Notes under the pieces: model-generated
Seen by the model: the letters and a program-made list of their open reading frames with translations, nothing else
Database searches by the model: none
What the model was told of the DNA's origin: nothing
Translations under genes and position numbers: made by a program
Shown here: positions 20,757 to 28,687 of the stretch, piece by piece
How positions within the stretch are numbered: position 1 is the stretch's first letter
Layout of the letters: each line of letters starts with the position of its first letter
Source: Klebsiella michiganensis
GTDB taxonomy: Bacteria; Pseudomonadota; Gammaproteobacteria; Enterobacterales; Enterobacteriaceae
Length of the DNA stretch: 64,000 bases
NCBI RefSeq assembly: GCF_002925905.1
Contig: NZ_PRDB01000002.1
Coordinates: 62,001 to 126,000, forward strand
Direction of reading: 5' to 3'

Positions 20757-22043
20757 CTACAATTTCACCCGCAGCAAATCGCTGAATCGGGTGGTGTAGG
20801 CTGGCGACAGCATATGCCGTTTCATCTCCCAGCTGCGCTCGATTCCCTGCCCGGCAAACCAGAGCTGGCCTTTTTCACGTCGGTTCACTAAATCAAGCAC
20901 CGTCATCAGCTGTTCGCTATTCGCTCGCGGCTGATAGTCGTCAAACAGGCCTAACTGCGCCACTCCCTGGCTAAAGAAATCGCCCAGCATCACGCCACAC
21001 TTTTGATATCGGCATCCCTCCCGCCAGATAGTATCCAGGCATTTTAGCGCCGCAGCGACGATATCCCGGCTATCCTGCGTCGGGATGTGGATTTTCGTGC
21101 CGGCGTCTTTGCTGTAATAGACTTCATGACCCGCAAACGGACTGGTCTTCACAAAGACCGAAACATAGCGGCAGTACTGGTGCTCCGCGCGCAGCTTCTC
21201 GGCGGCGCGGACCGCATGGCTGCAGACGGCTTCGCGCATCGCCCCGTATTCAATCACCTTCTGACTAAAGGAACGCGAGCAGATAATTTGCTGTTTAGTC
21301 GGCATATACTCTTCCAGTTCAAGACACGGCTCGCCTCTCAGCTCCCGCACGGTGCGCTCCATTACAACGCTGAAATGTTTTCTGATCAGCGGAGCGGGCG
21401 TCTCGGCCAGCTGAAGAGCCGTCGTAATCCCCATGTCATTGAGCTTTTTCGCAATGCGTCGCCCCACTCCCCAGATTTCACCGACGGCAACCTTCTCCAG
21501 CAGTTTTCTCTGCCTGGCCGGCAATGAGAGATCGACAACGCCCTCGAATTTTGGCCACCTTTTGGCCGCATAATTCGCCAGCTTGGCCAGGGTTTTCGTC
21601 GGCCCGATCCCGACCCCTACCGTCAAGCCGGTACTCTGGAGTAATGTACTACGCACGTGGCGACCAAATGCCTCAAGCTCCTCAGAACGATGGATCCCGG
21701 TCAAATTTACGAACGCTTCATCAATGGAATATTGATACACCGCGGGCGCCAGTTCTTCGAGAATCGTCATGACGCGATGGGACATATCGCCATAAAGGGC
21801 ATAGTTGCTGCTAAACACCGCTACCTGATGACGTTCAAACTGTGATTTCACTTTGAAATACGGCGCGCCCATTGGAATTTCCAGCAGTTTCGCCTCGTGG
21901 TTTCTGGCGATGACGCAGCCATCGTTATTGCTTAACACCACCACCGGATGCCCGCGTAAGTCAGGGCGAAAGGCTATTTCACAGCTGGCGTAAAATGAAT
22001 TCACATCGACAGTAATAATGCCGATGTCAGTCTTTACCACCAC
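20757..22043 (-). CDS. umuC: DNA polymerase V catalytic subunit UmuC, 5' end replaced by IS110 sequence
   Basis: The Y-family translesion polymerase UmuC: DVNSFYASCE near the start, VVVLSNNDGCVIARN, YSIDEAF (catalytic acids) and GVGIGPTKTLAKLAN. Native sequence begins at 22010 with VDVNSF; the first four native codons (ATGTTTGCCCTG) lie beyond the insertion at 23396-23385, where the umuD stop overlaps the old start. The present frame opens with GTG 22043 inside the IS end, adding MVVKTDIGIIT. No ribosome site precedes it, so expression is doubtful. The rest of the gene is open to a normal end (428 codons). Confidence 0.85.
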   Translation of the reverse strand: MVVKTDIGIITVDVNSFYASCEIAFRPDLRGHPVVVLSNNDGCVIARNHEAKLLEIPMGAPYFKVKSQFERHQVAVFSSNYALYGDMSHRVMTILEELAPAVYQYSIDEAFVNLTGIHRSEELEAFGRHVRSTLLQSTGLTVGVGIGPTKTLAKLANYAAKRWPKFEGVVDLSLPARQRKLLEKVAVGEIWGVGRRIAKKLNDMGITTALQLAETPAPLIRKHFSVVMERTVRELRGEPCLELEEYMPTKQQIICSRSFSQKVIEYGAMREAVCSHAVRAAEKLRAEHQYCRYVSVFVKTSPFAGHEVYYSKDAGTKIHIPTQDSRDIVAAALKCLDTIWREGCRYQKCGVMLGDFFSQGVAQLGLFDDYQPRANSEQLMTVLDLVNRREKGQLWFAGQGIERSWEMKRHMLSPAYTTRFSDLLRVKL

Positions 22044-22291
22044 TTAGTTTGCCGTTTAACCAGATTGGTGTGATTACTGATGCAGTGAAGACCTTCCCGC
22101 ATCCTGACTCACACAGCGATCGACCTTTTGTGTCCTGCCCTGGACCCGTCGGTTGCCGGAAGCGCCTTCATGCGAGGCATCTCCTCACCGATGCGCGTGA
22201 CTCAAGAAGGGCCTGACGGCTTGTCTCGTTACTGTCCTGTCCGGGTTATCTGTCTGGAGATTCAACTCTGTTTCCTCACAGGAGCTCTGTC
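22011..22291. ncRNA. IS110 noncoding end, possible bridge-RNA region
   Basis: 281 bases ahead of the transposase with no frame of its own. In IS110 relatives such as IS621 this end encodes a bridge RNA that guides target and donor choice. I infer the same by position only; I have not folded it. Confidence 0.35.
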
Positions 22292-23368
22292 ATGGTTGAT
22301 AAAGTTACCGAAGCTGCCGTTGTGGGTGGCGTGGATACACATAAAGATTTGCACGTTGCCGCTGTCGTAGATCAGAACAATAAAGTCCTTGGGACTCAGT
22401 ATTTCTCCACAACACGACAAGGTTACCGGCAGATGCTGGCATGGATGACCTCGTTTGGGACATTAAAGCGAATTGGTGTTGAGTGCACAGGTACCTATGG
22501 TTCCGGTTTGCTTCGTTATTTTCAGAGCGCCGGGTTAGAAGTTCTTGAGGTGACTGCTCCAGACCGGATGGAGCGACGCAAACGGGGTAAAAGTGACACA
22601 ATTGATGCTGAATGTGCCGCTCATGCAGCATTCTCAGGCATCAGGACAGTTACTCCCAAAACGCGTGATGGCATGATTGAGTCCCTGCGGGTATTAAAAA
22701 CTTGCCGAAAAACAGCAATATCAGCCCGCAGAGTCGCTCTCCAGATTATCCATTCAAATATTATCTCTGCCCCGGATGAATTACGTGAACAGCTCAGAAA
22801 TATGACGCGCATGCAGCTCATCAGGACCCTGGGTTCCTGGAGACCTGATGCCAGTGAATACCGCAATGTAACCAACGTTTATCGCATTTCATTAAAGTCC
22901 CTTGCCCGACGCTATCTCGAGTTACATGACGAAATCGCTGATCTGGATGTCATGATTGCGGCAATTGTCGACGAGTTGGCACCTGAGCTGATTAAACGTA
23001 ATGCTATCGGATACGAAAGCGCTTCACAGTTGCTGATCACTGCCGGAGACAATCCTCAACGGTTAAGATCAGAATCAGGATTTGCGGCACTGTGTGGTGT
23101 CAGCCCGGTCCCCGTTTCTTCTGGAAAAACGAACCGTTACCGACTTAATCGTGGTGGAGATCGTGCTGCAAATAGTGCACTTCACATCATCGCCATCGGA
23201 CGCTTACGAACTGACGCAAAAACAAAGGAATATGTCGCCAGGCGTGTAGCCGAAGGACATACAAAAATGGAAGCGATACGCTGTCTAAAGCGATATATCT
23301 CCCGCGAAGTTTACACGTTACTGCGCAATCAAAACAGGCGGATCAACAGTATCCCGATAACAGCTTGA
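22292..23368 (+). CDS. IS110-family transposase (DEDD recombinase)
   Basis: A 358-aa transposase with an N-terminal RuvC-like DEDD domain: Asp in GGVDTHKD, Glu in GVECTGTYG, two Asp in KSDTIDAE. The C-terminal Tnp domain has FAALCGVSPVPVSSGKTNRY (catalytic Ser region) and RLNRGGDRAANSALH. It looks full length and intact. RuvC-type chemistry with a serine step and RNA guidance is known from relatives. Confidence 0.93.
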   Translation: MVDKVTEAAVVGGVDTHKDLHVAAVVDQNNKVLGTQYFSTTRQGYRQMLAWMTSFGTLKRIGVECTGTYGSGLLRYFQSAGLEVLEVTAPDRMERRKRGKSDTIDAECAAHAAFSGIRTVTPKTRDGMIESLRVLKTCRKTAISARRVALQIIHSNIISAPDELREQLRNMTRMQLIRTLGSWRPDASEYRNVTNVYRISLKSLARRYLELHDEIADLDVMIAAIVDELAPELIKRNAIGYESASQLLITAGDNPQRLRSESGFAALCGVSPVPVSSGKTNRYRLNRGGDRAANSALHIIAIGRLRTDAKTKEYVARRVAEGHTKMEAIRCLKRYISREVYTLLRNQNRRINSIPITA

Positions 23369-23395
23369 CTCTTAGAAGGGCGTCCAGGGCAAACA

Positions 23396-23818
23396 TCAGC
23401 GGAGCCTGTTGATGCTGAAAGTGACGACGCCAAAAATCTCCAGCGCTTCACCGTCGTTGCGCAGCACAATTGGCGGAAAATCCGGGTTCATCGGCAAGAG
23501 CTGCATGATGGGGTGCGTACAAAGACGCTTAACCGTGTATTCACCGTCGACTGAGGCAATGATGATATCCCCATGTTTCGCTTTCAGACCGCGATCCACC
23601 ACCAGCAGCGTACCTTCATAAATGCCGGCATCCACCATTGAGGTGCCTGTCGCCATGACAAAATAGGTTGCCGCGGGATGGCTGATACAAAGCTCATTGA
23701 GATCGATTCCCTTCTCAATATAATCCTGCGCAGGGCTGGGAAAACCGCATGGGACAAGGTCGCTAAACAGCGGAATCGACACGATCTGACGCAACTCAAC
23801 CGGTTTATAGAACAACAT
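23396..23818 (-). CDS. umuD: DNA polymerase V subunit UmuD
   Basis: A 140-aa protein that RecA-activated self-cleavage turns into UmuD', the partner of UmuC. Seen: the cleavage site Cys-Gly in PCGFPSP near residue 24, the nucleophile Ser in GTSMVDAG near 60, the Lys in YTVKRL near 97, and a C-terminal EIFGVVTFS strand. The TGA overlaps the original umuC ATG (ATGA). A LexA box is 23 bases upstream of the start, so the gene is SOS-induced. UmuD is intact although its partner gene has been split by IS110. Confidence 0.93.
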   Translation of the reverse strand: MLFYKPVELRQIVSIPLFSDLVPCGFPSPAQDYIEKGIDLNELCISHPAATYFVMATGTSMVDAGIYEGTLLVVDRGLKAKHGDIIIASVDGEYTVKRLCTHPIMQLLPMNPDFPPIVLRNDGEALEIFGVVTFSINRLR

Positions 23819-23840
23819 AATAGATTCACCCGTTATAATA

Positions 23841-23856
23841 CTGTGTTTTTATACAG
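23841..23856. promoter_or_regulatory. LexA (SOS) box of umuD
   Basis: CTG-N10-CAG (CTGTGTTTTTATACAG), flanked by TA and TA, 23 bases upstream of the umuD start. A near-consensus LexA site. Confidence 0.9.
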
Positions 23857-24105
23857 TATCGATAGTTCATCTGAGTTTTTCAAGTCGCCTGTCGGAGATT
23901 GGCGTGAAGCCGTTGAAGTTGCGCTGAATTTTGCGTAAGGCGTTGCATAGCACGGGGCTGGAGAATGCCTCTCCCTACGTATTCCAGATGGTTTTGTACG
24001 GCATGCTGGAAATTTCCGCAAATTGGGAGGAGGATAGAATCCGTTGATGCGTGCTTTGCTCATCGCTTGTTGTTGTCCACCCGACATACTGAACCGGAGA
24101 TTCAT

Positions 24106-24300
24106 ATGTATTACACGTTAGGAGACAAAACTCTCCACTTTTATCGTTATCAGTGCCGTTTTTATGTCGCTCATTGGGACGGAGGTCATGTGATGACGGA
24201 GAAGTTCAAACCGTTTATTGCCTCAATCACCGAGAAAACGGGCATTGAGGCAAAGAACGTTGAGGCGGCGGCGCGGGACTACTTCAATAACGTCGACTGA
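24106..24300 (+). CDS. Small hypothetical protein (64 aa)
   Basis: ATG 24106 follows CCGGAG at good spacing; the frame extends further upstream but without a ribosome site. It begins MYYTLGDKTLHFYRYQCRFY, rich in aromatic residues, and ends with a probable helix (EAKNVEAAARDYFNNVD). No membrane segment or signal peptide is seen. I do not recognise it. It lies downstream of the SOS region with another small gene following. Confidence 0.5.
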   Translation: MYYTLGDKTLHFYRYQCRFYVAHWDGGHVMTEKFKPFIASITEKTGIEAKNVEAAARDYFNNVD

Positions 24301-24456
24301 GATTGAACCCCGGACCATCGCTATCGGCTTATCCATAGCGATGGCAACGGCTGGCGAACGGCAGAAAGCGCAAATAATAAGCCGTGTCACGCGATCGTAA
24401 AACAAAGCCTGTAGGATAGCCCCCGGACGCCACCAGCGCTAAAACGAGGTGAAGAG

Positions 24457-24648
24457 ATGGGAACAGTAAAAGCCAGCAATCTGGAACAGGCAAAGCAGCT
24501 TCTGCAGTCCGGCGACGCCATTAAACTCGAACTGGATTTCGAGCTCGACTCTGATGAGTTTTTTAATTTTGCTATCGAGTACTGTACAAATGGAACGAAG
24601 CTCACGCGAGCCGGCGATCGCTTCCTGATTTCACGTAAAAAAAGGTAG
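24457..24648 (+). CDS. Small acidic hypothetical protein (63 aa)
   Basis: ATG 24457 has GAGG 9 bases ahead. Sequence MGTVKASNLEQAKQLLQSGD is followed by an acidic stretch (KLELDFELDSDEFFNFAIEY) and a basic end (SRKKR). No signal peptide or membrane segment. Function unknown. A 10-bp inverted repeat (24674-24683 with 24703-24712) lies just after the stop and may end the transcript, though it lacks a T-run. Confidence 0.5.
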   Translation: MGTVKASNLEQAKQLLQSGDAIKLELDFELDSDEFFNFAIEYCTNGTKLTRAGDRFLISRKKR

Positions 24649-24825
24649 CCTGAGAGTCATCCCTGCCATTCACAGCATCACAGAGGCATACGTTTTTCGC
24701 ATCTGTGATGCTCTCCGTCATAATAAAAATATCCGCAGAAATTAACCTCAAATATTGATACATCGCGCATTTTCGTGAGTAAAGGAGGAATAGTGTAGCT
24801 TCGCTATCTCACCGAGGGTTAAATC

Positions 24826-25140
24826 GTGAAAAAACTATTAATATGCTGTCTGTTTGGCGAAACGGCAGGGATTATTGCCCGCAAAATGCAAAAAATTGCT
24901 GACGATCGGCAATTAGATTTATTAATCAGCGCCGTTGGGGTTGAAAATTTCTTTAGCGTCGCGCCTGCCTATGATGGCGTACTGGTTGCGCCGCATATCC
25001 AGTATAAGGTTGAACAATTTATTAGCGCACTGCATTTACCACAAGAAATTGCCGTGATTGAAAGCTTGCCCTATGCCTCATTTGATGGCGAGAAGATCCT
25101 CAACTTCGCGCTGAATACAATGCCTTCATCTCTGTCCTGA
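24826..25140 (+). CDS. PTS EIIB (lactose/cellobiose type)-like protein, orphan
   Basis: A 104-aa protein starting at GTG with GAGGG ahead. KKLLICCLFGETAGIIARKMQ matches the phosphocysteine loop of EIIB proteins of the Lac family, with Cys near residue 8; YDGVLVAPHIQYK fits the core. In a complete system EIIB passes phosphate from EIIA to the sugar bound by EIIC. No EIIA or EIIC gene is adjacent, so it may be a relic or serve a distant transporter or regulator. A hairpin terminator follows. Confidence 0.65.
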   Translation: MKKLLICCLFGETAGIIARKMQKIADDRQLDLLISAVGVENFFSVAPAYDGVLVAPHIQYKVEQFISALHLPQEIAVIESLPYASFDGEKILNFALNTMPSSLS

Positions 25141-25152
25141 TCTCTACGTCCC

Positions 25153-25189
25153 GCCCCACACAACCCGCGAGATCGCGGGCTCTGTGGGG
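25153..25189. terminator. Bidirectional hairpin between the EIIB-like gene and yagU
   Basis: Long stem: CCCCACA and ACCCGCGA pair with TCGCGGG and TGTGGGG. It separates convergent genes and is followed by ATTAATT, so U-tracts are short. Confidence 0.6.
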
Positions 25190-25194
25190 ATTAA

Positions 25195-25758
25195 TTATCT
25201 GAACGGCGCGTCAAGAGGCACTTCAGCGTCCGGTTCGTGGGTGATGCGGTTGCGAAGATCGCGACGAATCATCTCAATGGCCCAGAACCAAAAAATATGC
25301 CCCACCAGTTCCGAAATATATTCATCGGCAGGAATATTCAATAAAGAGGGGGTCAGGCCCAGTAACGGAAAGGAAATCCAGTGTACGGCGATAGTTGCGA
25401 CAATCCCGGCCCATACCCCCTGCCATAATTTAACTTTCGGAAAGACCTCCGCGACGACACAATAGCCAACGGCAAATACCAATGAGAATATAATATGCGT
25501 AACCATCACCGGATTGATGATGTGTTCGGAAAAAGTATAAACCGTATGCGTCGGGTCAATGCCCAGATAGTCGCGTAAGAAAAGATAAGGTGGGTTAAAT
25601 TCATCTCTGCCACCGGAGAAAGTACGCGGCGGTAAAGGAACTTCAGCGCCCCATTTAACAAATGCCGACATAATCCCTGCCACTACCCCGACAAATAACG
25701 CTACGCCATAACGACGGCGTCCAGGTGTGGTCTGTTTAAAAAAATCCTTAATTGCCAT
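25195..25758 (-). CDS. yagU: YagU family inner-membrane protein (DUF1440)
   Basis: A 187-aa inner-membrane protein with several hydrophobic helices ([64 protein letters not shown]) and a conserved [15 protein letters not shown] loop. In E. coli YagU contributes to acid resistance; its molecular action is not known. It is slightly shorter than E. coli YagU. It probably has its own promoter in the AT-rich gap to the OmpA-like gene. Confidence 0.85.
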   Translation of the reverse strand: MAIKDFFKQTTPGRRRYGVALFVGVVAGIMSAFVKWGAEVPLPPRTFSGGRDEFNPPYLFLRDYLGIDPTHTVYTFSEHIINPVMVTHIIFSLVFAVGYCVVAEVFPKVKLWQGVWAGIVATIAVHWISFPLLGLTPSLLNIPADEYISELVGHIFWFWAIEMIRRDLRNRITHEPDAEVPLDAPFR

Positions 25759-25954
25759 AAAATCACCATTAATATATTACATTTATTTTCCCTGTATCAT
25801 ATTTAAAGGCATTGGCGATTATCAATGTTGATCACGATCACACTTTATCGGGTCCTGTGGCTACCAGTTATATACTGTAATTATGACCATAGGTATACCA
25901 TTAGCAGATAAAGAGCCCCTTTTATTCAAAGGAGACTCTTCCCGTACGATGCGT

Positions 25955-26536
25955 TTATTGCCCAAAGCGGTAGCTAATGCCGGCCATCACGGAGCTCACA
26001 TCGCTGCTCACGCCAATTTGGTTTTCGTTACCCACATTGTTGACCCACTGGTACTCCAGGCGCCCCGACCATCTGTCATTAAAGGCATATTCGGTACCGA
26101 AAGCCAGCACCGGACGCACGCCCGTATCAAATCGATTTTTTCCATTCACATCGGATTCCGCACGGTAGCCCATCAGGCCGGCCCGGCCGTACAGATCCCA
26201 GTCGCTGGTCAGGCTGTAGCTGGCCTTCAACGAAAGCTGTAGCCCCTGACTTTTCATTTGCGAACCGGCTGCGCCATGGCGACCATTGATGCCCATATTC
26301 CCTAAATAGTCATATCCACCTTCAACCGCCAGCCAGGGGTTAATCTGATAGCCGGTAAACACACCGCCGCCGACGTTATCACGGTCAACATCGACTTGCC
26401 GATCGGTGCTGGAGTCGCCGTAGTGCGACCAGCCAAATTTAGACCCCGCGTACCAGGTCCCTGTCTCCGCAGCAGCAAAAGCGGCAGTCGCCGTAAAAGT
26501 ATGAGCAATAATTAACGTAATAAGCGTCTTCTTCAT
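25955..26536 (-). CDS. OmpA-type outer-membrane beta-barrel protein
   Basis: A 193-aa protein with a signal peptide (MKKTLITLIIAHTFTATAAFA) and an eight-stranded OmpA-like transmembrane domain (TWYAGSKFGWSHY, GYQINPWLAVEGGYDYLG, GLQLSLKASYSLTSDWDLYGRAG, FGTEYAFNDRWSGRLEYQWV). The C-terminal peptidoglycan-binding OmpA domain is absent, so it is a barrel-only protein. It ends GISYRFGQ. I chose ATG 26536. Role unknown; such barrels often act in adhesion or surface stability. Confidence 0.85.
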   Translation of the reverse strand: MKKTLITLIIAHTFTATAAFAAAETGTWYAGSKFGWSHYGDSSTDRQVDVDRDNVGGGVFTGYQINPWLAVEGGYDYLGNMGINGRHGAAGSQMKSQGLQLSLKASYSLTSDWDLYGRAGLMGYRAESDVNGKNRFDTGVRPVLAFGTEYAFNDRWSGRLEYQWVNNVGNENQIGVSSDVSSVMAGISYRFGQ

Positions 26537-26661
26537 AATCATCCCATTGTCGACCCTTTGTCGAATAAATGTCATCGTCAAAAGTTAAGTGGGCCTACAA
26601 TAGAATATTAACGTCGCGCTGATAATCGTTTTATTATTTAATTTTGGACAAACTGCCAGCG

Positions 26662-27291
26662 CTAAAAACGCTCGGGTAATTTATTCACCCCCGTCAAATA
26701 CCCTCCCCGTTTAAAAGCAATATAATTACCACTTTTTAACGCCGACAACACGTTTAATACACTGCTGCGTGATAAGTGCGTACGTTCCTGGATATAATCC
26801 AGGATAGAGACCCGCATCCGGGTCTCTTCGGGTAGCTGGCCCATTTCCTGCAAATGATTGCGGATAACGGCGTAGGTTCGCTGCTGTACGACGAGCGCGT
26901 CGCGATAGAAAAGATAAGCCGTGTGGTACGACAACAGTGAGGCGACGTCTTCCCAAACGCCGTGCTGGCGAAAGGCTTCCATCGCTTTTTGCGCATCAAC
27001 GCGCAGTATTGTCGATTCGGTTTCCGCACGCAGCTGATGGCCGCGTACCGGCTGGATCATCTCGGCAATACCAAACAGGTGTGGGTGGTAAACCGTGACA
27101 ATCAACAGACCGTCCGAGGCCCGGAGTATGGAGAGCTCGCCGTCAAGGAAAAGGAACAACTGCGGTTGATTTTTATGCGTCCAGGTCATGCGTTTCCGCG
27201 GCACAACGACCATTTTTTCAGCAATTGGCGTCAGGAGCGCCGTTAAGCGCTGGATACTCTCTTCCGGACGGACGGGCGGTAGGATATGCAT
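26662..27291 (-). CDS. IprA/YaiV-like helix-turn-helix regulator
   Basis: A 209-aa regulator with a cyclic-nucleotide-binding-like N-terminal domain (LFLFLDGELSILRASDGLLIVTVYHPHLFGIAEM) and a C-terminal winged helix (LDYIQERTHLSRSSVLNVLSALKSGNYIAFKRGGYL). It resembles YaiV/IprA of enterobacteria, linked in Salmonella to peroxide resistance. Ligand-binding residues are not evident. Cytoplasmic. It could be a paralogue rather than IprA itself. A terminator-like hairpin lies ~130 bases upstream on the same strand. Confidence 0.75.
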   Translation of the reverse strand: MHILPPVRPEESIQRLTALLTPIAEKMVVVPRKRMTWTHKNQPQLFLFLDGELSILRASDGLLIVTVYHPHLFGIAEMIQPVRGHQLRAETESTILRVDAQKAMEAFRQHGVWEDVASLLSYHTAYLFYRDALVVQQRTYAVIRNHLQEMGQLPEETRMRVSILDYIQERTHLSRSSVLNVLSALKSGNYIAFKRGGYLTGVNKLPERF

Positions 27292-27423
27292 AGAAATACC
27301 TGATTAGTTCTGGTTTAAGAATTATAGAACGCAACAAGATTTCCGTAAGAATTGCGTAGCTGCGCATTGACGCACATCGGCAAAGAGAAGAAAAGTACGG
27401 CGTGATTTAAATTTAAACAAACT

Positions 27424-27444
27424 AAAAAGCTGCCCGCAGGCAGC
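27424..27444 (-). terminator. Rho-independent terminator (minus strand)
   Basis: GCTGCC/GGCAGC stem with a 4-base loop followed by TTTTT on the minus strand, insulating the IprA-like gene from transcripts further right. Confidence 0.6.
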
Positions 27445-27470
27445 CCGATCAAAATGGTAATAATGCTTAC

Positions 27471-27622
27471 TATACCCGTCATACTTCAAGCGGCTTATGT
27501 GTTGGCTTTGTTACTCGGTTCATCCATGAGCCTCGCCCTTACGGGCCGCCGGGATAAGGCGTTATCTATGCTTCTTGAAGCTCACGCCCTGGCCGCCTTT
27601 AAGCAACTCGAATTATTTAGGA
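27471..27622. repeat. Enterobacterial intergenic repeat
   Basis: Starts TATACCCGTCATACTTCAAG and ends CAACTCGAATTATTTAGG, the two edges of a short repeat family scattered between genes in Klebsiella and relatives. The 72-aa frame that crosses it is not a gene. Recognised from memory, not by search. Confidence 0.5.
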
Positions 27623-27637
27623 TATTTGCAGATATCA

Positions 27638-27660
27638 AAGGCCCTTTTCGGGGCCTTTTC
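27638..27660. terminator. Terminator after the ymcF-like gene
   Basis: GGCCC/GGGCC stem with a 6-base loop, flanked by TTTTC on one strand and TTTGAT on the other, directly next to the stop of the minus-strand small gene. Confidence 0.55.
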
Positions 27661-27849
27661 TTACTTCCGTAACGCCAGCGATGCCGAGTTTCTGGAAATA
27701 TGCGGTGCGATGTTATCAAATGTAATCATTGCGGATTTACAAAAAATGCATTTCGCGCCAAACGGATTTTTTTCAGAAACATCGTAGGTGGATGTTCTGT
27801 ACTGTGACCCATGACAGCATGGGCATCTGAAATGAATGTGGTCAATCAT
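27661..27849 (-). CDS. ymcF: Cold-shock small protein, YmcF/YnfQ family
   Basis: A 62-aa protein MIDHIHFRCPCCHGSQYRTS, then CIFCKSAMITFDN: two CxxC pairs that should form a zinc ribbon. It matches the small cold-induced proteins YmcF/YnfQ of E. coli, whose molecular role is unknown. GAGG lies 9 bases ahead of the ATG. A short Cys-rich frame ends on the start codon (ATGA), suggesting coupled translation. No csp gene is adjacent, unlike in E. coli, where it lies by cspG. I use the symbol by family similarity. Confidence 0.75.
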   Translation of the reverse strand: MIDHIHFRCPCCHGSQYRTSTYDVSEKNPFGAKCIFCKSAMITFDNIAPHISRNSASLALRK

Positions 27850-27902
27850 GATGTTAGCCTCTTTTTGCTACAACATTCTCTACCGCAGGGACATTTAGCC
27901 AT
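27846..27902 (-). CDS. Candidate 18-aa Cys-rich upstream ORF coupled to ymcF
   Basis: ATG 27902 opens MAKCPCGRECCSKKRLTS and its TGA overlaps the ymcF ATG by four bases. Five positions are cysteine-rich in a way reminiscent of the downstream CPCC. The ribosome site is weak (GTGA), and a hairpin lies just upstream. It may be a leader peptide, a metal-sensing uORF or chance. Confidence 0.3.
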   Translation of the reverse strand: MAKCPCGRECCSKKRLTS

Positions 27903-28687
27903 ATTTCACAGAAAACGCCTTCCCGGCTTTTCTGTCACAGCGTAAAAACGCTGCTCTGAATGGTTGAGAATAACAATGACATCATTGTCATTACTTCTTA
28001 TAGAAACATCTGAAGCGCACTTCAGACTGAACTCTATTACTGCACCAGCGATTTTTTAATGTTGTTAATTTCTTAGTTTGCCCGAGGGCACGTAATGTTC
28101 GGTAGATTTCAATAAAATAATCGTGTGCTTTGGGATAACGCTATCTCTTATGCACTTTTCACGCTAAACGGGAGATACAAGGACTTTCCTTCACTATCAC
28201 CGTTTGCGCCAGCTTCTGAGCCTGTCTACACGGGTTTAGACCGTCATCGTTGTCGCAGGTTCAAAAAACTTTAACATTATTCGCGTCACAGAGCTTAATT
28301 AATCACGATAAGGAGAGTCTAAAGAAGGATTATCTATGGATAACGCTTGAGATGAGAACTGCTTCGCTAAACCGTTTATTACCGCATCTGTGTAGTAAAT
28401 CAACTTGCTATTGATCACACAGATGGCGATTGATAGCAAGCTTTATTTTCACGCCACGATGTTCGCCAGCTGGCGAGCTGGTAACGCGAATGAATCCAGG
28501 GCCCAGGCTGGAGAGGCCGCCCAGGGATGACCCGATGACCCCGGGAAGGTGTACAGCCGCCTCTCATTTGGCGTGATTTGCCACAATTGTGGCGCTTTAT
28601 GAATGTTACCGCCAGGATTGAAACGTTATGCTCTTCTCCGGGAAAAGATTCGCTCCCTGACAACACTCATCCTGCGGAAACCTGACA
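27903..28687. other. Long intergenic region between ymcF-like and AraC-type genes
   Basis: 785 bases without a convincing gene. Next to ymcF there are hairpins: ACAGAAAA/TTTTCTGT arms at ~27911-27938 and AATGACA/TGTCATT near 27985-28002, plausible parts of a structured cold-shock leader. The right half is GC-richer and should hold the AraC gene promoter. A minus frame at 28666-28415 has no ribosome site. Confidence 0.4.

Larger units (their letters stand above)
22011..23384 (+). mobile_element. IS110-family insertion sequence within umuC
   Basis: A 1374-base insertion between umuC codons 4 and 5. Removing it rejoins ATGTTTGCCCTG with GTCGATGTGAATTC and restores MFALVDVNSF. It holds one transposase gene near the right end, with only 16 bases after its stop, and ~280 noncoding bases on the left, the usual IS110 layout. 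No terminal inverted repeats or clear target duplication are seen; the dinucleotide AG/CT occurs at both junctions, as in IS110 recombination. The exact border may shift by one or two bases. Confidence 0.85.

Noticed and set aside
27454..27672. 72-aa plus-strand frame
   Set aside because: It lies across an intergenic repeat and a terminator, so it is not a gene.
28415..28666. 83-aa minus-strand frame upstream of the AraC gene
   Set aside because: No ribosome site or recognisable domain; it overlaps the likely promoter region.
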